From UBA4742 sp963773335 (GTDB taxonomy: Bacteria > Actinomycetota > Acidimicrobiia > Acidimicrobiales > Acidimicrobilacustridaceae), in assembly GCA_963773335.1 (NCBI GenBank), contig CAVZAT010000004.1, positions 248,001 to 312,000 on the forward strand: a stretch of 64,000 bases of DNA, written 5' to 3'. This document shows, piece by piece, positions 28,446-38,310 of the stretch. A program made the position numbers and the translations under genes. Below the pieces are notes generated by a model. That model was not told the origin of the DNA, did not search any database, and saw nothing but the letters and a program-made list of their open reading frames with translations. Numbering within the stretch: the stretch's first letter is position 1; the number at the start of each line of letters is the position of its first letter.

Positions 28446-28583
28446 ACCCGGAACTGGAAGAAGTCACCGGAGGCGGAGAAGCTGCTAAGGCAGGCCCTTG
28501 AAGGTCGCCAACCGTGAGCTGGCGACCTGAGAGCGTGCACCCGAGCTTGGCGGCTCCACCATCGACGGTGAGAGACTCCCTCG

Positions 28584-30286
28584 ATGAAGATCGAGTCGCT
28601 TGACAGGAACGTCCAGCAGGTACTGAGCACGGGCTACTACAGCATTCCACGCTTTCAGCGGCCCTATTCCTGGACCGAGGAGAACCTGGAGGAGTTCTGG
28701 ACTGACACGATCGTCGACTCCGGAGCGGACTACTTCATCGGCGCAGTAATCGTCTTTGAGACGGGAAGCAATCGGTTTGACGTAGTGGATGGCCAGCAGC
28801 GCCTGACCACCCTGACCATCATGCTCGCAGCCCTCCGAGACCCCTACGACCAGGAAGGGAGGGCGAAGCTGGCGCTAGGGCTCCACGCGTTCGTCGAGCG
28901 ACCGAACGTCGAGAACGCCAACGAGTATGTGCTCCAGACCGAGACTTCGTATCCCTTCTTCCACGAGCACATCCAGAAACACGGTCAGGCCGATACCAAG
29001 GTGGTCGACACCGGGGCTGAGGAGGAGCGACTCGGAGAGGCAAAAGCCTTCTTCGCGGACAAGCTTCAGAAGGTCGTCGACTCGATCCGGAACGATCCGC
29101 GCGTGAAAGCGGCCGAGGTCGAAAACCGCGTCGAATCGGCGCTCTCCCAGATTCGAGATCGCCTATTCGGCCTGAAGCTCATCCTGGTGACGGTAGACGA
29201 CGAGGACGACGCCTACACCATCTTCGAGACGCTCAACAGCGGGGGATGAACCTCACGATCTCGGACCTACTCAAGAACCACCTGTTCCGGAACCTGAAGC
29301 AGAAGAACACCAAGGTCGACACCGCCCGGGACAAGTGGGAACGCATCCACGATCTGTTTGACCAATCATCTGTAACCATTGAGATGGACAGCTTCATCCA
29401 TCACCAATGGCTTTCCAATCACGACTATGTGTCCGGCCCCAAGCTCTTCAGAGTCATCAAGAAGGGGATCACCAAGACGGAGGCGGGTGGCTACCTCGAC
29501 AGCCTCGTCGCCGACTCTGGGCGGTACCGCACGATTCGCGAGCCCGAGTACCGAAAATGGCCCCAAGGTCACCGGGACCTAGGCAGCAGTCTCCGAGCGC
29601 TCAGTGTGTTCAACGTCGATCAGCCGACGCCCTTCGTTCTCGCCATCCTCCGAGCGCTCGACGAGAAGAGGATCAAGGCCCCACTTGCGAAGCGCGCCCT
29701 GCGGGCAGTTGAGAACTATCACTTCATCTTCACAGCGGTCACGGGTACCAGTTCGTCTGGCGGGATCACGAAGATGTATGCCCTGCACGCCCGGGAGGTG
29801 TCTGCTGCCTCCGACGCGCAGGAGGCCTCGCTGAGTGTCGACGCGCTGATCGGCAAGCTCAAGATCCCTTCTGAGGAGGTGTTCGTTGCGAGCTTCCTCG
29901 AACTCGGCTACTCGACGACGGCATCCAAGCAGAAGCGACTCGTGCGCTACGTCCTCGAGCGACACTATGCGCATCATTCCTCTGGAGCGGCACCAGACTT
30001 CGAGCAGATGACCATCGAGCACCTGATCCCCGAGGCGACGACCAAGGTCTCGAGTTCGTCAGCGGTTGAGGTGGCGAACATCGGCAACCTCATCCTCGTC
30101 GATGAGAGCCTGAACGGCGATCTTGCTGACAAGCCCTTCAAGGACAAGAAGCCCATCCTTGCGAGCGCCAAGCAGGTTTGGGTGGACCCGGACGTCCTGG
30201 AAGCGACCTCGTGGGGGAAGAAGCAGATCGCCGACAGGGCCGCCGAGATGGCACGTGTCGCCTACCGCGAAATCTGGAAGACCTAG
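28584..30286 (+). CDS. GmrSD-type type IV restriction enzyme (DUF262 + DUF1524; one frameshift)
   Basis: This fused GmrS-GmrD-like protein of about 567 residues belongs to enzymes that cut DNA carrying modified bases, or that act in BREX/Ssp-type defence. The DUF262 part has YSIPRFQRPYSWTEENLEEF and DVVDGQQRLTTLTIM, the nucleotide-binding DGQQR. The C-terminal DUF1524 part has the HNH-like MTIEHLIPEATT and a later VANIGNLILVDESLNGDLAD. A single-base indel at about 29245, between FETLNSGG and NLTISDLLKNHL, splits what should be one frame (usual FETLNSRGxxLTxSDLxKNxL). It follows the EcoRV-like gene in the same direction and converges on the coupling-protein gene. Its lower GC than the flanking genes hints at separate acquisition. 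Confidence 0.78.
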
Positions 30287-30303
30287 CCCGCCCACCGGTG
30301 AGG

Positions 30304-32059
30304 TCAGCCGGGCGAGGACCGAGCTACAAGCGTCCGCACGTGAGCTGGTGGCAGGGTGCCGTGAACGAGCACGGCGCTGCCCGGGGCCATCTGGCGGAAC
30401 AGGTGCGGCGGACCGAGACGGACTGGCGTGACGGACCGGCGGTCGTCCCTCCCCCGCCGGGCGTAGCGGTCCTCGTCGAGGAGGGCGGCGACGAACTCGT
30501 CGCCGAGGAGATGGCTGGCGTACTCCACGCTCGACTGGTCGGAGAGCCCGGCGTAGAAGAGCTTCGTCAGATGGTTGGTGAGGATCGTGTCGGCCTGGCG
30601 GCGGTAGGTCTCGTCGAGCTGGGCCTTCGACTGCCAGACGGTGACGAGCTGCACGCCGAGGCCGGCGATGGTCGAGGCCCACTGCGGGAGCTTGGCGAGC
30701 GGGGTGTTGCCGGCTTCGTCGAGCACGAGCAGCAGCGCCGGGTCGAGGAGCTCGTTCGTGCGCAGGTACCGGTCGTACGCCTGGTTGACGAGGTCGGCGA
30801 TGAGCCCGCCGAGCACAGGGGCAAGGCGGCCCTGGTCCACGAGTGGCGCGCACAATACAGGGTGTTGTTCCCCGCGCAGAGCCACTCGAGGTCGATGTCG
30901 CATCCGTCGCAAGCTTCGCCGACGACGGGGTCGATCCAGGCGCGGATGAGGTTGCGGCTCGTGGCGTAGACGCTGTCGCGGATCTTGGGATCGGCGCCCC
31001 ACACGCCGCGCAGCAGATCGCTCGCCCGCTGGGCGGCAGCTCTCCGGGCGGGATCCGGATCGGCGGTGAGCGCTCGGAGCACCGGCTCGATCTGGCCGGG
31101 GTTGGCGTCGATGGGCTGGTCGCCCTTGAACACCCACGTGGCGACCTCGCTCATCGAGCGGTCGGTGAGTGCGGCGACGAGGAGGAGCCCGGTCAGGTAC
31201 GCCTCGGCCTGCACGTGCCAGAACCCGGCATCGGTGACGCCGTCCTTCGGCGTCGCGTCGATGAGCCCGGAGGCAGCTCGCTGGGCGCCCGCTGGGTGAG
31301 CGGCATCGCGGAGCGGCGACCAGTGCGCGGTCGCGTGTCCCGTGCTGCCGCTGGGGTCGAAGATGCGGACCTCGCCGATCTCGGCTCGACGGGCGAGGGT
31401 GGCGTCGAGGATGTCGCTCTTGACCGAGGACAGGATGGCGGGGCCTTCCCAGTCGAGAACGCCAGCGATCACCGAGGTGGTCTTGCCGCAGCGGGATGGC
31501 CCGATGTGGATGACGGCGCCGCGGTCGCCTCGCCGACGGGCGGCTCGCTGCTCGCGTCGGTCGTGGCGGGTATGCGGTTCGTCTCGGTGGCCAGCAGCTT
31601 GCGGCCGTGGCGGGCGATCAGCAGCCGACCGGGCTCGGGATCGCGGACGATGAGCGATGCGAGGTCGGCGGTCCTCGCCTGACGGGCCTGGGTGGACACG
31701 CCGAACCGCTCACGCCGGTCGACGCCTCGATCGTGCCCGCGCCACCACCGCACGACCCGAAGGCCGACGGCGACGACGAGGACGACCAGCACGACGGCGG
31801 TCCCCCAGTAGAGGACGGGTCCAGGGAGCTGGGCGGCCGCGGGTTCGGGCCACGCCTCACGGGGTTCGCCCATCGTCTGCGGGAGCTGGACGAGCGCCTC
31901 GAACGACTGCTCGAACGTCCCGTCGAAGTGGTGCGCGCCGAAGGCGAGCGCTGACAGGTACGCAGTGGCGTAGTTGAGGCCGACGTGCACAGCGGCGGCG
32001 ATGGCGGCGATCTCGACGCCTCCGAGTCCGGCGGGTTCGCCGTCGGGTGGGCGGTTCAT
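30304..32059 (-). CDS. TraD/VirD4-like type IV coupling ATPase (two frameshifts)
   Basis: This is the motor protein that links a relaxase-DNA complex to a type IV secretion channel. The N-terminus has hydrophobic segments (GVEIAAIAAAVHVGLNYATA; VLYWGTAVVLVVLVVAVGLR), then Walker A in HIGPSRCGKTTSVIAGVLDW, PAILSSVKSDILDATLARR, FDPSGST, and Walker B LLLVLDEAGNTPLAKLPQWA followed by GVQLVTVWQSKAQLDETYRR, the TraG/TraD C-terminal signature. Indels lie near 31505 (just before Walker A) and 30835. Its ATG overlaps the relaxase stop (ATGA), so the two are one transfer operon. No other secretion components are present. Confidence 0.78.
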
Positions 32060-34486
32060 AGGCCGATCCCTTCGGCGGGCGGTTGGACGGTGGGGTGGTC
32101 GATGGCAGCGGTCTTGGCGTGGGAACGCTGGAGGGCGGCGACGAGCGCGTCGATGGGGTCGGGACCGTCGAGGTCGAGTCCGTGGTCGTGCTCTCGTTCG
32201 CTGCGGACGAGGTAGAGGCGGTTGAGGTCCCGGCCTCGGGTGAGCGCCGAGTAGCCGAGCTCGGCGAACAGGGCGTCGTCGCCGAGGACGAGGGCGGCGT
32301 CGCAGGTGGTGCCCTGGTTCTTGTGGACGGTCGACGCGTAGCCGTGGGTGAGGTGGCCGTCGGTGATGTAGTCGGTGGGGACGGCGACCTGGCGTTCGCC
32401 GCCGTCGACGTCGAGGAGGAGCCGATCGCCCCGGGTGCCGACGACGGTGGCGCGCTCGGCGTTGAGGATGCCGAGGTCGTAGCGGTTCTTGTGGGCGACG
32501 ACGCGGTCGCCGATCGCGAACTCGAGGTCGTCGACGACCATGACGGTCTGGGTCAGCTCGCCGTCGGCGACGAGGAGCTGTCGGGCCCGCATGTTGAGGT
32601 CGCCAGTGTCCTGTCGGCGGCGGGCCATCATCACTGCGTCGGAGCCGGACCGGCGCAGCTCGTGCCAGTCGCCGGCGAGGGCGTCTCGGATCTGGTCGGC
32701 GTTCGGTGCGGTGACGAGTTGGCCGTTGCGTTCCATGCGCCCGACGGCGTCGGCGACCTGCCCGGCTCGCAATGCGGCGAGGGCTCCGCGTTCGTCGGGG
32801 TCAAGCTGGCGCCAGTTCTCGGTCAGCTCGACGTAGCCGTTGCGGCGGGCGATACCGGCGAACAGGCCACCGGCGTCGATCTCGGGCAGCTGCTTGGGAT
32901 CACCGATGGCGACGAGCTTCCCGTTGCCCTGCTCGACGTAGTCGAGGAGCGCGGCGAGGCGTCGGGTGCCCAACATCCCCCCTTCATCGAGGACGACGAT
33001 CGTGCGCTCGTCTATGCGCTCTCGGCCCTGGGCGAGCGCGGTGAGGAGGCGGTCGGCGCTGCGCGAGTCGATGGTGGCGCCGGCCCGAAGCTCTTGGGCG
33101 GCCCGTGCGGATGGCGCGGTGCCGAGGAGGCGATAGCCGGAGGACTCCCACGCGTTGCGGGCGCCGTCGAGGGTGAAGGTCTTGCCGGCGCCGGCTCGGC
33201 CGATCACGGTGTCGTACCGGTTGCCCGACTCGCAGATGGCCCGGACCATGGCGGCCTGCTCGTCCGACAGCGACGGCCGTACGGCGATCGCTCGCTCGAC
33301 CTCGGCCGCCGACGCGACGCCTGCGCCGCAGCGGAGACCGGCAGCGGCGATGGCGACGGAGCGCTGCTCGAGGGCGAGGATCTCCGGGGTGGTCCACAGC
33401 TCGCTGGGCCGGAGCGCGACGATGGCGGGCCCGGTGAGGAACGACTCGACGCGCTCGTCGAGCTGGGCGAGGTCGGTGCCCTCCCCCGCGAGCCGGGCGA
33501 CGGCGACGTAGGCATCCTGGCGGGCGAAGGTGGCGTCGCTGTCGGTGAGGAACGAGGCGACGGTCGCATCGTCGACGTCGAGCACGACCGGGCGTGGGAC
33601 CAGCATCAGGGTCGACATGTCGAAGCCGAGCCCCTCGACGCGCTCGGCACCACTCGGCTCGTAGGGCGGGCTCGTCGCGATCGCGGTCCTTGGTCTTGCG
33701 GGTCTGGAGGTTGGCGAACTCGGCCGCCCGGCGGGAGGTCATGCCGCGCTCTTCCATGTAGTCGACGATCTCGGCGCGGCGCTGCGAGAACGCCTTCCGG
33801 ACCTCCTCGGGGATGCCAGCGACGTCGCAGGTGCCCTGCTCGATGGGCGTGAAGAGGGTGCCGAGCCGGGCGGCCAGCTCGGATCGCAAGACGCACTCGA
33901 AGACGTGGCTGGTGGCGAAGCTCCACCGGTAGACGAGTTCGGAGTCGATCGCCGAGAACCGGCCGTCGGGTCCGAGGCCCAGGTTGGCGATGAGATTGTG
34001 GATGTGGAGCTGGGGGTCGCCGGCTCGGCTGGTGCCGTGGCGGAAGCTGGCCACGGCGAACCCCTCGCCGCTCAGATGGTCGATGCCGGCATGGCCTCGT
34101 CGCACCCCGCAGGCTTCGCGTTGGAGGAAGTCGATAGCGACGCGGTTGGCCGTCTCGACGGCGGCGACGACCTCGGTGGCCATGTGGTCGTCGCCGAGGG
34201 CCCACATCAGGCTGATCGACTTGGGGACTGAGAGCGTGAAGTCGAACGCGACCCGGCTCACCTGGTTCGCGCGGAGCCGGGTGTCGGTGCCGGGCTGGAC
34301 GCCTTCGAAGATCGAGCGGAGGTCGGCCTGGTCGACGACGCCGTCGAGGTCGAGGTGTCGGGCGAGCGATCCGGACCATCGTCCGGGGACCTCGGCGGAC
34401 ACGACGAAGTAGTCCTCTCGGCCGTCGACGACCTCGGTGAGGTAGTACTCAGCGTGACCGAGGCCGAGGCGGCCGATAGAGATCAT
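32056..34486 (-). CDS. MobF-family conjugative relaxase-helicase, TrwC/TraA type (one frameshift)
   Basis: This is an approximately 810-residue relaxase. The N-terminal TrwC domain begins MISIGRLGLGHAEYYLTEVV and has the metal-binding three-histidine motif in FRHGTSRAGDPQLHIHNLIA. The C-terminal half is a RecD/TraA-like superfamily 1 helicase: GRAGAGKTFTLDGARNAWES, TIVVLDEGGMLGTRRLAALL, VAIGDPKQLPEIDAGGLFAG, and near the end TVHKNQGTTCDAALVL and YSALTRGRDLNRLYLV. An indel near 33650 separates the two halves. The relaxase nicks oriT and is carried into the recipient on the strand it unwinds. It sits upstream of the coupling ATPase with a four-base overlap. Confidence 0.85.
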
Positions 34487-34772
34487 CGGCCGTGCTCCGG
34501 GCCGACCTGGGTGGTCGTGGAGGCGGCCGGGATGTCGGCCCCGCTCGGGGCGGGACCGACCGGGGCACCTTGGTGCAAATGCGTGCACTGTCCTGCTCCG
34601 TCCGGTACGGGCATAAGGGGGTCCTCCAGTGGGGGTGAGGAGCGAGCGGGGTTCGGGTGGTGGGATGCCTCGGCGCCTGGTGGCTGCACCCTCGGGATCG
34701 CGCGCTCCGTGAGCGGGACGTGATCGGTCGAGCGGCGTCGAGGGCACGCCATCCAGCGGCCGGCAGCCGCGA
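34487..34772. other. Non-coding stretch beside the relaxase start (candidate oriT region)
   Basis: This 286-bp interval separates the relaxase start from the end of the excisionase-like gene. It contains G-rich blocks and the short repeat GTGCAAATGCGTGCA near 34574. MobF relaxases usually have their nick site just upstream of the gene, so this is the likeliest place for an oriT. I could not identify a specific nic motif. Confidence 0.25.
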
Positions 34773-34979
34773 TCAAGCGGCGTCGGAGATGTCGAGCTGG
34801 CGGAGGATCCAGGTCTTCGGCACGCGCAGCTGGCGGCCCAGCTGCACCACCGGGATGCCCTCGGCACCACCCGTCTCGCGCCACCGCTTCGTCAGGTCGT
34901 AGGCGCGGCTGCGACCGAGGCGCAGCACCTCGGCTGCCTCCTCGACGGTCAGGAAATCGGGAAGATCGGCAAGCGCCAC
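34773..34979 (-). CDS. Excisionase-like small MerR/HTH_17 DNA-binding protein
   Basis: This 68-residue protein starts VALADLPDFLTVEEAAEVLR and continues with GRSRAYDLTKRWRE, then QLGRQLRVPKTWILRQLD, the helix-turn-helix and wing of excisionase-family proteins (HTH_17). The GTG at 34979 was chosen because GAGGAGGG lies just upstream; an earlier in-frame start would extend it through the promoter region. Together with the nearby tyrosine integrase it is probably the recombination directionality factor, although such proteins can also regulate transfer genes. It is divergent from the XRE regulator. Confidence 0.7.
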   Translation of the reverse strand: MALADLPDFLTVEEAAEVLRLGRSRAYDLTKRWRETGGAEGIPVVQLGRQLRVPKTWILRQLDISDAA

Positions 34980-35107
34980 GGCGCCCTCCTCGTAGTCTGT
35001 GTGGGTGCGGACTAGTCCGCCGCACGGCAAACTACGCCGATGTCATTCCCCAGTCAACAGAAAGGCCGACTGGTCTATGATGCGGCAGACCAACCAGGGA
35101 GGATCCG
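34980..35107. promoter_or_regulatory. Divergent control region between excisionase-like and XRE genes
   Basis: It holds a perfect 12-bp palindrome CGGACTAGTCCG (35008-35019), nested between CGTAGT (34991) and ACTACG (35031). On the plus strand a -10 TATGAT (35076-35081) with a -35-like TCAACA 16 bases upstream is followed by the strong ribosome-binding site AGGGAGGA (35096-35103) before the GTG at 35108. The layout resembles a phage-type switch where the XRE protein could repress both directions; that role is inference. Confidence 0.45.
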
Positions 35108-35800
35108 GTGGCCCGGAAGAAGTCGAAGGCGCCCGAGGCGAGCGAGCACATCATCGGCCTGACGCCCAACCAGATCGTCGCGTTCAACCTGGCCGAGGCC
35201 CGGCTGTGGCGGAACTGGACCCAGGAAGAGGCCGCCGAGGCACTCGAGCCCTACCTCGGGGTGCGGTGGTCGAAGGGCAGCTTCTCGGCGGCCGAGCGTT
35301 CGGTCGACGGCGGTCGGGTGCGTCAGTTCACCGCCGACGAAATCGTGGCGTTCGCCCGCGCCTTCGACCTCCCGGTGAGCTGGTTCTTCCTGCCGCCGCC
35401 CGCCTGGCACGCGGGCAAGGCGGTGAAGCTGCTCACCCCCGATGGTGGCCCGAACGGTGTGCAGCCCTCCGAGCTGATCGACGTCGTGTTCGGCACCGCC
35501 GAGCAGCAGGCGATCATCGAGATGCGCCTCCAGAGCTACCTCCAAGACCTCGGCGTCGACCGGCTGACCGACACCCAGGAGGCCATCCGGCGGATGGTGA
35601 ACGCCCGCGTCGAGGAGATCGTGCGCCACTCGCTCGGCCAGCTCGCCGACGCGCAGATGATGCTCCGATCGCTCGCCAACCATCTCGAGGACATCGAGAC
35701 TCGAGCCAAGATGGCGACGCTCGGCAGCGGCCTCGACCCCATGGCGACCGACCTCGCCACCCGGGCAATCGACATCGACCCGGAGGCAGAACAGCCATGA
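35108..35800 (+). CDS. XRE-family helix-turn-helix regulator
   Basis: This 230-residue protein has an N-terminal Cro/C1-type helix-turn-helix spanning PNQIVAFNLAEARLWRNWTQ and EEAAEALEPYLGVRWSKGSF, followed by FTADEIVAFARAFDLPVSWF, a sequence common in actinobacterial element regulators. The C-terminal half is helical and may mediate dimerisation. The GTG start follows an AGGGAGGA box. Its TGA overlaps the integrase ATG (ATGA), so regulator and integrase are co-translated and integration may be controlled with the switch region upstream. No frameshift. Confidence 0.8.
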   Translation: MARKKSKAPEASEHIIGLTPNQIVAFNLAEARLWRNWTQEEAAEALEPYLGVRWSKGSFSAAERSVDGGRVRQFTADEIVAFARAFDLPVSWFFLPPPAWHAGKAVKLLTPDGGPNGVQPSELIDVVFGTAEQQAIIEMRLQSYLQDLGVDRLTDTQEAIRRMVNARVEEIVRHSLGQLADAQMMLRSLANHLEDIETRAKMATLGSGLDPMATDLATRAIDIDPEAEQP

Positions 35801-37203
35801 ACTCGCAGCGATCAGGGCGCCGGACGAATATCCGCAAGCGGGGCTCGACCTACACGTACTACGTCCACGTGCCCGACGGCCGGGGCGGCTACCGACAGAT
35901 CAGCCGCGGTGGATTCAAGACTCAGCGCGAGGCCGAGGTCGCCCGCGCCGACGCGTTGCACGCCATCTCGAAGGGCACCTACGTGCAGCCGGAGCGTCTG
36001 ACGCTCGGCGAGTTCCTGACCGATGAATGGCTGCCCTCGAAGGCGCCACCGGTGCTCGAGGAGAGCACGTTCTCGTCGTACCGACGCAAGATCAACAACC
36101 ACGTCATCCCCTGCATCGGCGGCATCCCGCTGCAGCAGCTCTCCCCCGTCGACCTCAACCGGCTCTACCGCGAGCTGCTCGACGGCGGGCGATGCGCTTC
36201 GTACGTGCCGGCTCGCCGCTACCCCGACGCGCTCTACGAGCGGGCCACCGGACTGCACTTCGACGGCCACACCTACGAGGCCACCGCCGAGGTGCTCCGC
36301 GACGAATTCCCCGAGCACGCCGAGTCGATCACCCGCCACGTCGTCTCCTCGATCTGCCGCCGAGCCAAGGAGCGGGAAGCGGCCGGGCCGACGAACTCGA
36401 ACCGGAGCCTGAGCCCGAGGTCGGTCCGCTACGTCCACTCGATCCTGCACGCCGCGTTGAAGGACGCGCTGCGGTGGAACCGGATCGTCCGCAACCCGTC
36501 TGATGCCGCCACTCCCCCGCCCGAGTCGTCGACGAAGGGCGGCAAGCCCGGCACCTGGAGCGCCGAGCAGCTCCGCGACTTCCTCGACTTCACCCAGGAC
36601 TCCCGCTACCTGCCGGCGTGGCTCTTCATCGCCACGAGCGGCTGCCGGCGAGGCGAGTGCCTCGGCCTCCGCTGGGACGGCATCGACCTCGACGGCGCCA
36701 CCGCATCGCTCTCCCGTCAGGTCACCCTCGTCGACGGCCAAGTGCGCGTGAAGGACCTGCCGAAGACCAAGCGCGGGCACATGATCATCCTCGACCCCAC
36801 CACGATCGCCATCCTCCGGGGCTGGCGGGCGACGCAGAACGAAGAGCGGCTCCTCGCCGGCGCCGGCTTCCAGAACGACGGGTTCGTGTTCTGCAAGCCC
36901 GACGGCACGCCGTACCACCCCGAGCGGTTCTCACGCGAGTTCGACCGCAAGCAGGAGCAGTTCAACAGGGCCCGCGCCGGCGAACCTCTCCCGAGGCTCA
37001 CCCTTCACGGCCTGCGCCACACCTGGGCCACCCTCGCCCTGCAGGCCGGCATCGACATCAAGATCGTGAGCGACCGTCTCAACCACTCCAGCACCCACAT
37101 CACCCGCGAGATCTACACCCACGTCACCCCGCCCATGCGCAGCGACGCCGCCGACCGCGTGGCGGAGCAGATCTTCGGGAGAGCGGAGGCTGGCGGGAGC
37201 TGA
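35797..37203 (+). CDS. int: Tyrosine integrase with an internal inserted segment
   Basis: This 468-residue site-specific recombinase probably inserts the element into the tRNA-Leu 3' end. The N-terminal arm-binding domain is RKRGSTYTYYVHVPDGRGGY; the core-binding domain starts LTLGEFLTDEWLPSKAPPVL. The catalytic domain has Arg in FIATSGCRRGECLGLRWDGI, the His/Arg block LTLHGLRHTWATLALQAGID, and the nucleophile Tyr in HITREIYTHV. Unusually, about 65 residues (from ARRYPDALYERATGLHFDGH to SSICRRAKEREAAGP) interrupt the core-binding domain and read like an extra helix-turn-helix. It is intact and lies 3.2 kb from the tRNA. Confidence 0.88.
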   Translation: MNSQRSGRRTNIRKRGSTYTYYVHVPDGRGGYRQISRGGFKTQREAEVARADALHAISKGTYVQPERLTLGEFLTDEWLPSKAPPVLEESTFSSYRRKINNHVIPCIGGIPLQQLSPVDLNRLYRELLDGGRCASYVPARRYPDALYERATGLHFDGHTYEATAEVLRDEFPEHAESITRHVVSSICRRAKEREAAGPTNSNRSLSPRSVRYVHSILHAALKDALRWNRIVRNPSDAATPPPESSTKGGKPGTWSAEQLRDFLDFTQDSRYLPAWLFIATSGCRRGECLGLRWDGIDLDGATASLSRQVTLVDGQVRVKDLPKTKRGHMIILDPTTIAILRGWRATQNEERLLAGAGFQNDGFVFCKPDGTPYHPERFSREFDRKQEQFNRARAGEPLPRLTLHGLRHTWATLALQAGIDIKIVSDRLNHSSTHITREIYTHVTPPMRSDAADRVAEQIFGRAEAGGS

Positions 37204-37268
37204 GAGTGCCAACGGTGACCGAGCGGCTACAGAGCCACCTCGCATTCGCCAGACGTAGTGTTCACTCG

Positions 37269-38310
37269 ATGGCGGATCCCACCCCCAACCCGGCTGGAGC
37301 CAATGCTCCTAGTTCCGTGATGCGCCAAGCGGCAGATCAGCTCGGTGCCCCGAAAGTCGGCTGACGCTTCGAAGATCTGCGGCCCAGCGAGTTCGGGCGG
37401 CCAGGAAACCGACAGGCCCTGGGTGCGGTTCTTCTTGGTCTCGTTGTCATCGTGGTCCTCACGTTCAGCCTCGACGCGCTCAACCTTGACTTCGTCCCTT
37501 CTCGGCGACCGAAGGACCCTGCAGCTGGCCTTGCCTCCCTGTGGCAGGTCCAGGCCGCAATGGTCGCGATCGGCTTCCCGCTGCTCGTGCTCTTCATCGA
37601 ATTCGCGCGATCAAAGGCAGTGCTCGCGAAGAGCTCCGGTGAGATACTCACGCAGGCCACACTCATCGTGCCAGGCCTCGTTTTCCGCGGCTGGCGGCGT
37701 GGTTGCGATCGGTGTCGGAGCAGCGTGGCTCCCGACGGATACCTGTCTGGCGATGTTGTTCGCACTCGTCTTCGTCCCATCAGTGGTCGCGCTCGCTGTG
37801 GGCGTACTGGACGGCCTTGCGCCTGTTCTTCGACCAGCGAGATCTCCAGCGAAGGTCCCTCGCACTCCTGAAGGACCGGCTTCGCCGGAGCGTCGATCAC
37901 GCGTGGACCACCGCGCTCGCCAACGAAGTACTCCTTGAATCCTTAAGGGCGACCGGAGCTGAGCGGGCGATCCTCGGGATCGATGAGCTTGCCGATGACC
38001 CAAGCTGGATTGTCGTGAGAACAGGGGGAGACGGATCGATCAACGACGTGAACGCTCGGGACTTGCGTGAGGTTCTTGACGAACTGAGCGCATCACGCCT
38101 CCCGGCGGCAGAGTTCGCGCCGGACGCCGTCGAGCCGCCTGCAGTTGCGCACGCGGTCCCAGCAGCCCGCATCGTTCGGATGTGCGGTGATCGCGTCTAC
38201 CTGGGACGCCACTTCTTGCTCTCAGCACCATCGGCCTGGACACTGCCGTCATCGATCGGGTCGAGGCCCGAATCGACGCCTGCTACAAGATCGGACCGTG
38301 GGATGACTAG
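37269..38310 (+). CDS. Unrecognised multi-pass membrane protein (several frameshifts)
   Basis: With indels near 37362, 37680 and 38220 corrected, this gives about 345 residues starting MADPTPNPAGANAPSSVMRQ. It has four hydrophobic segments (GAVLLGLVVIVVLTFSL; AAMVAIGFPLLVLFIEFA; SAAGGVVAIGVGAAWLP; CLAMLFALVFVPSVVALAVG), then a soluble C-terminal region with LKDRLRRSVDHAWTTALANE and IVVRTGGDGSIND, ending CYKIGPWDD. I recognise no family. It overlaps the next gene by eight bases, so the two form a coupled pair located between the integrase and the tRNA, a typical cargo position. Confidence 0.5.

Noticed and set aside
32083..33852. 589-codon open frame on the plus strand, Gly/Val/Glu-rich
   Set aside because: Antisense to the relaxase-helicase with its GAGKT and DEGGM motifs; composition and lack of a domain mark it as a shadow.
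34999..37203. 734-codon version of the integrase starting before the XRE gene
   Set aside because: The added N-terminus is an out-of-frame reading of the XRE regulator; the ATG at 35797 overlaps the XRE stop and begins the arm-binding domain.
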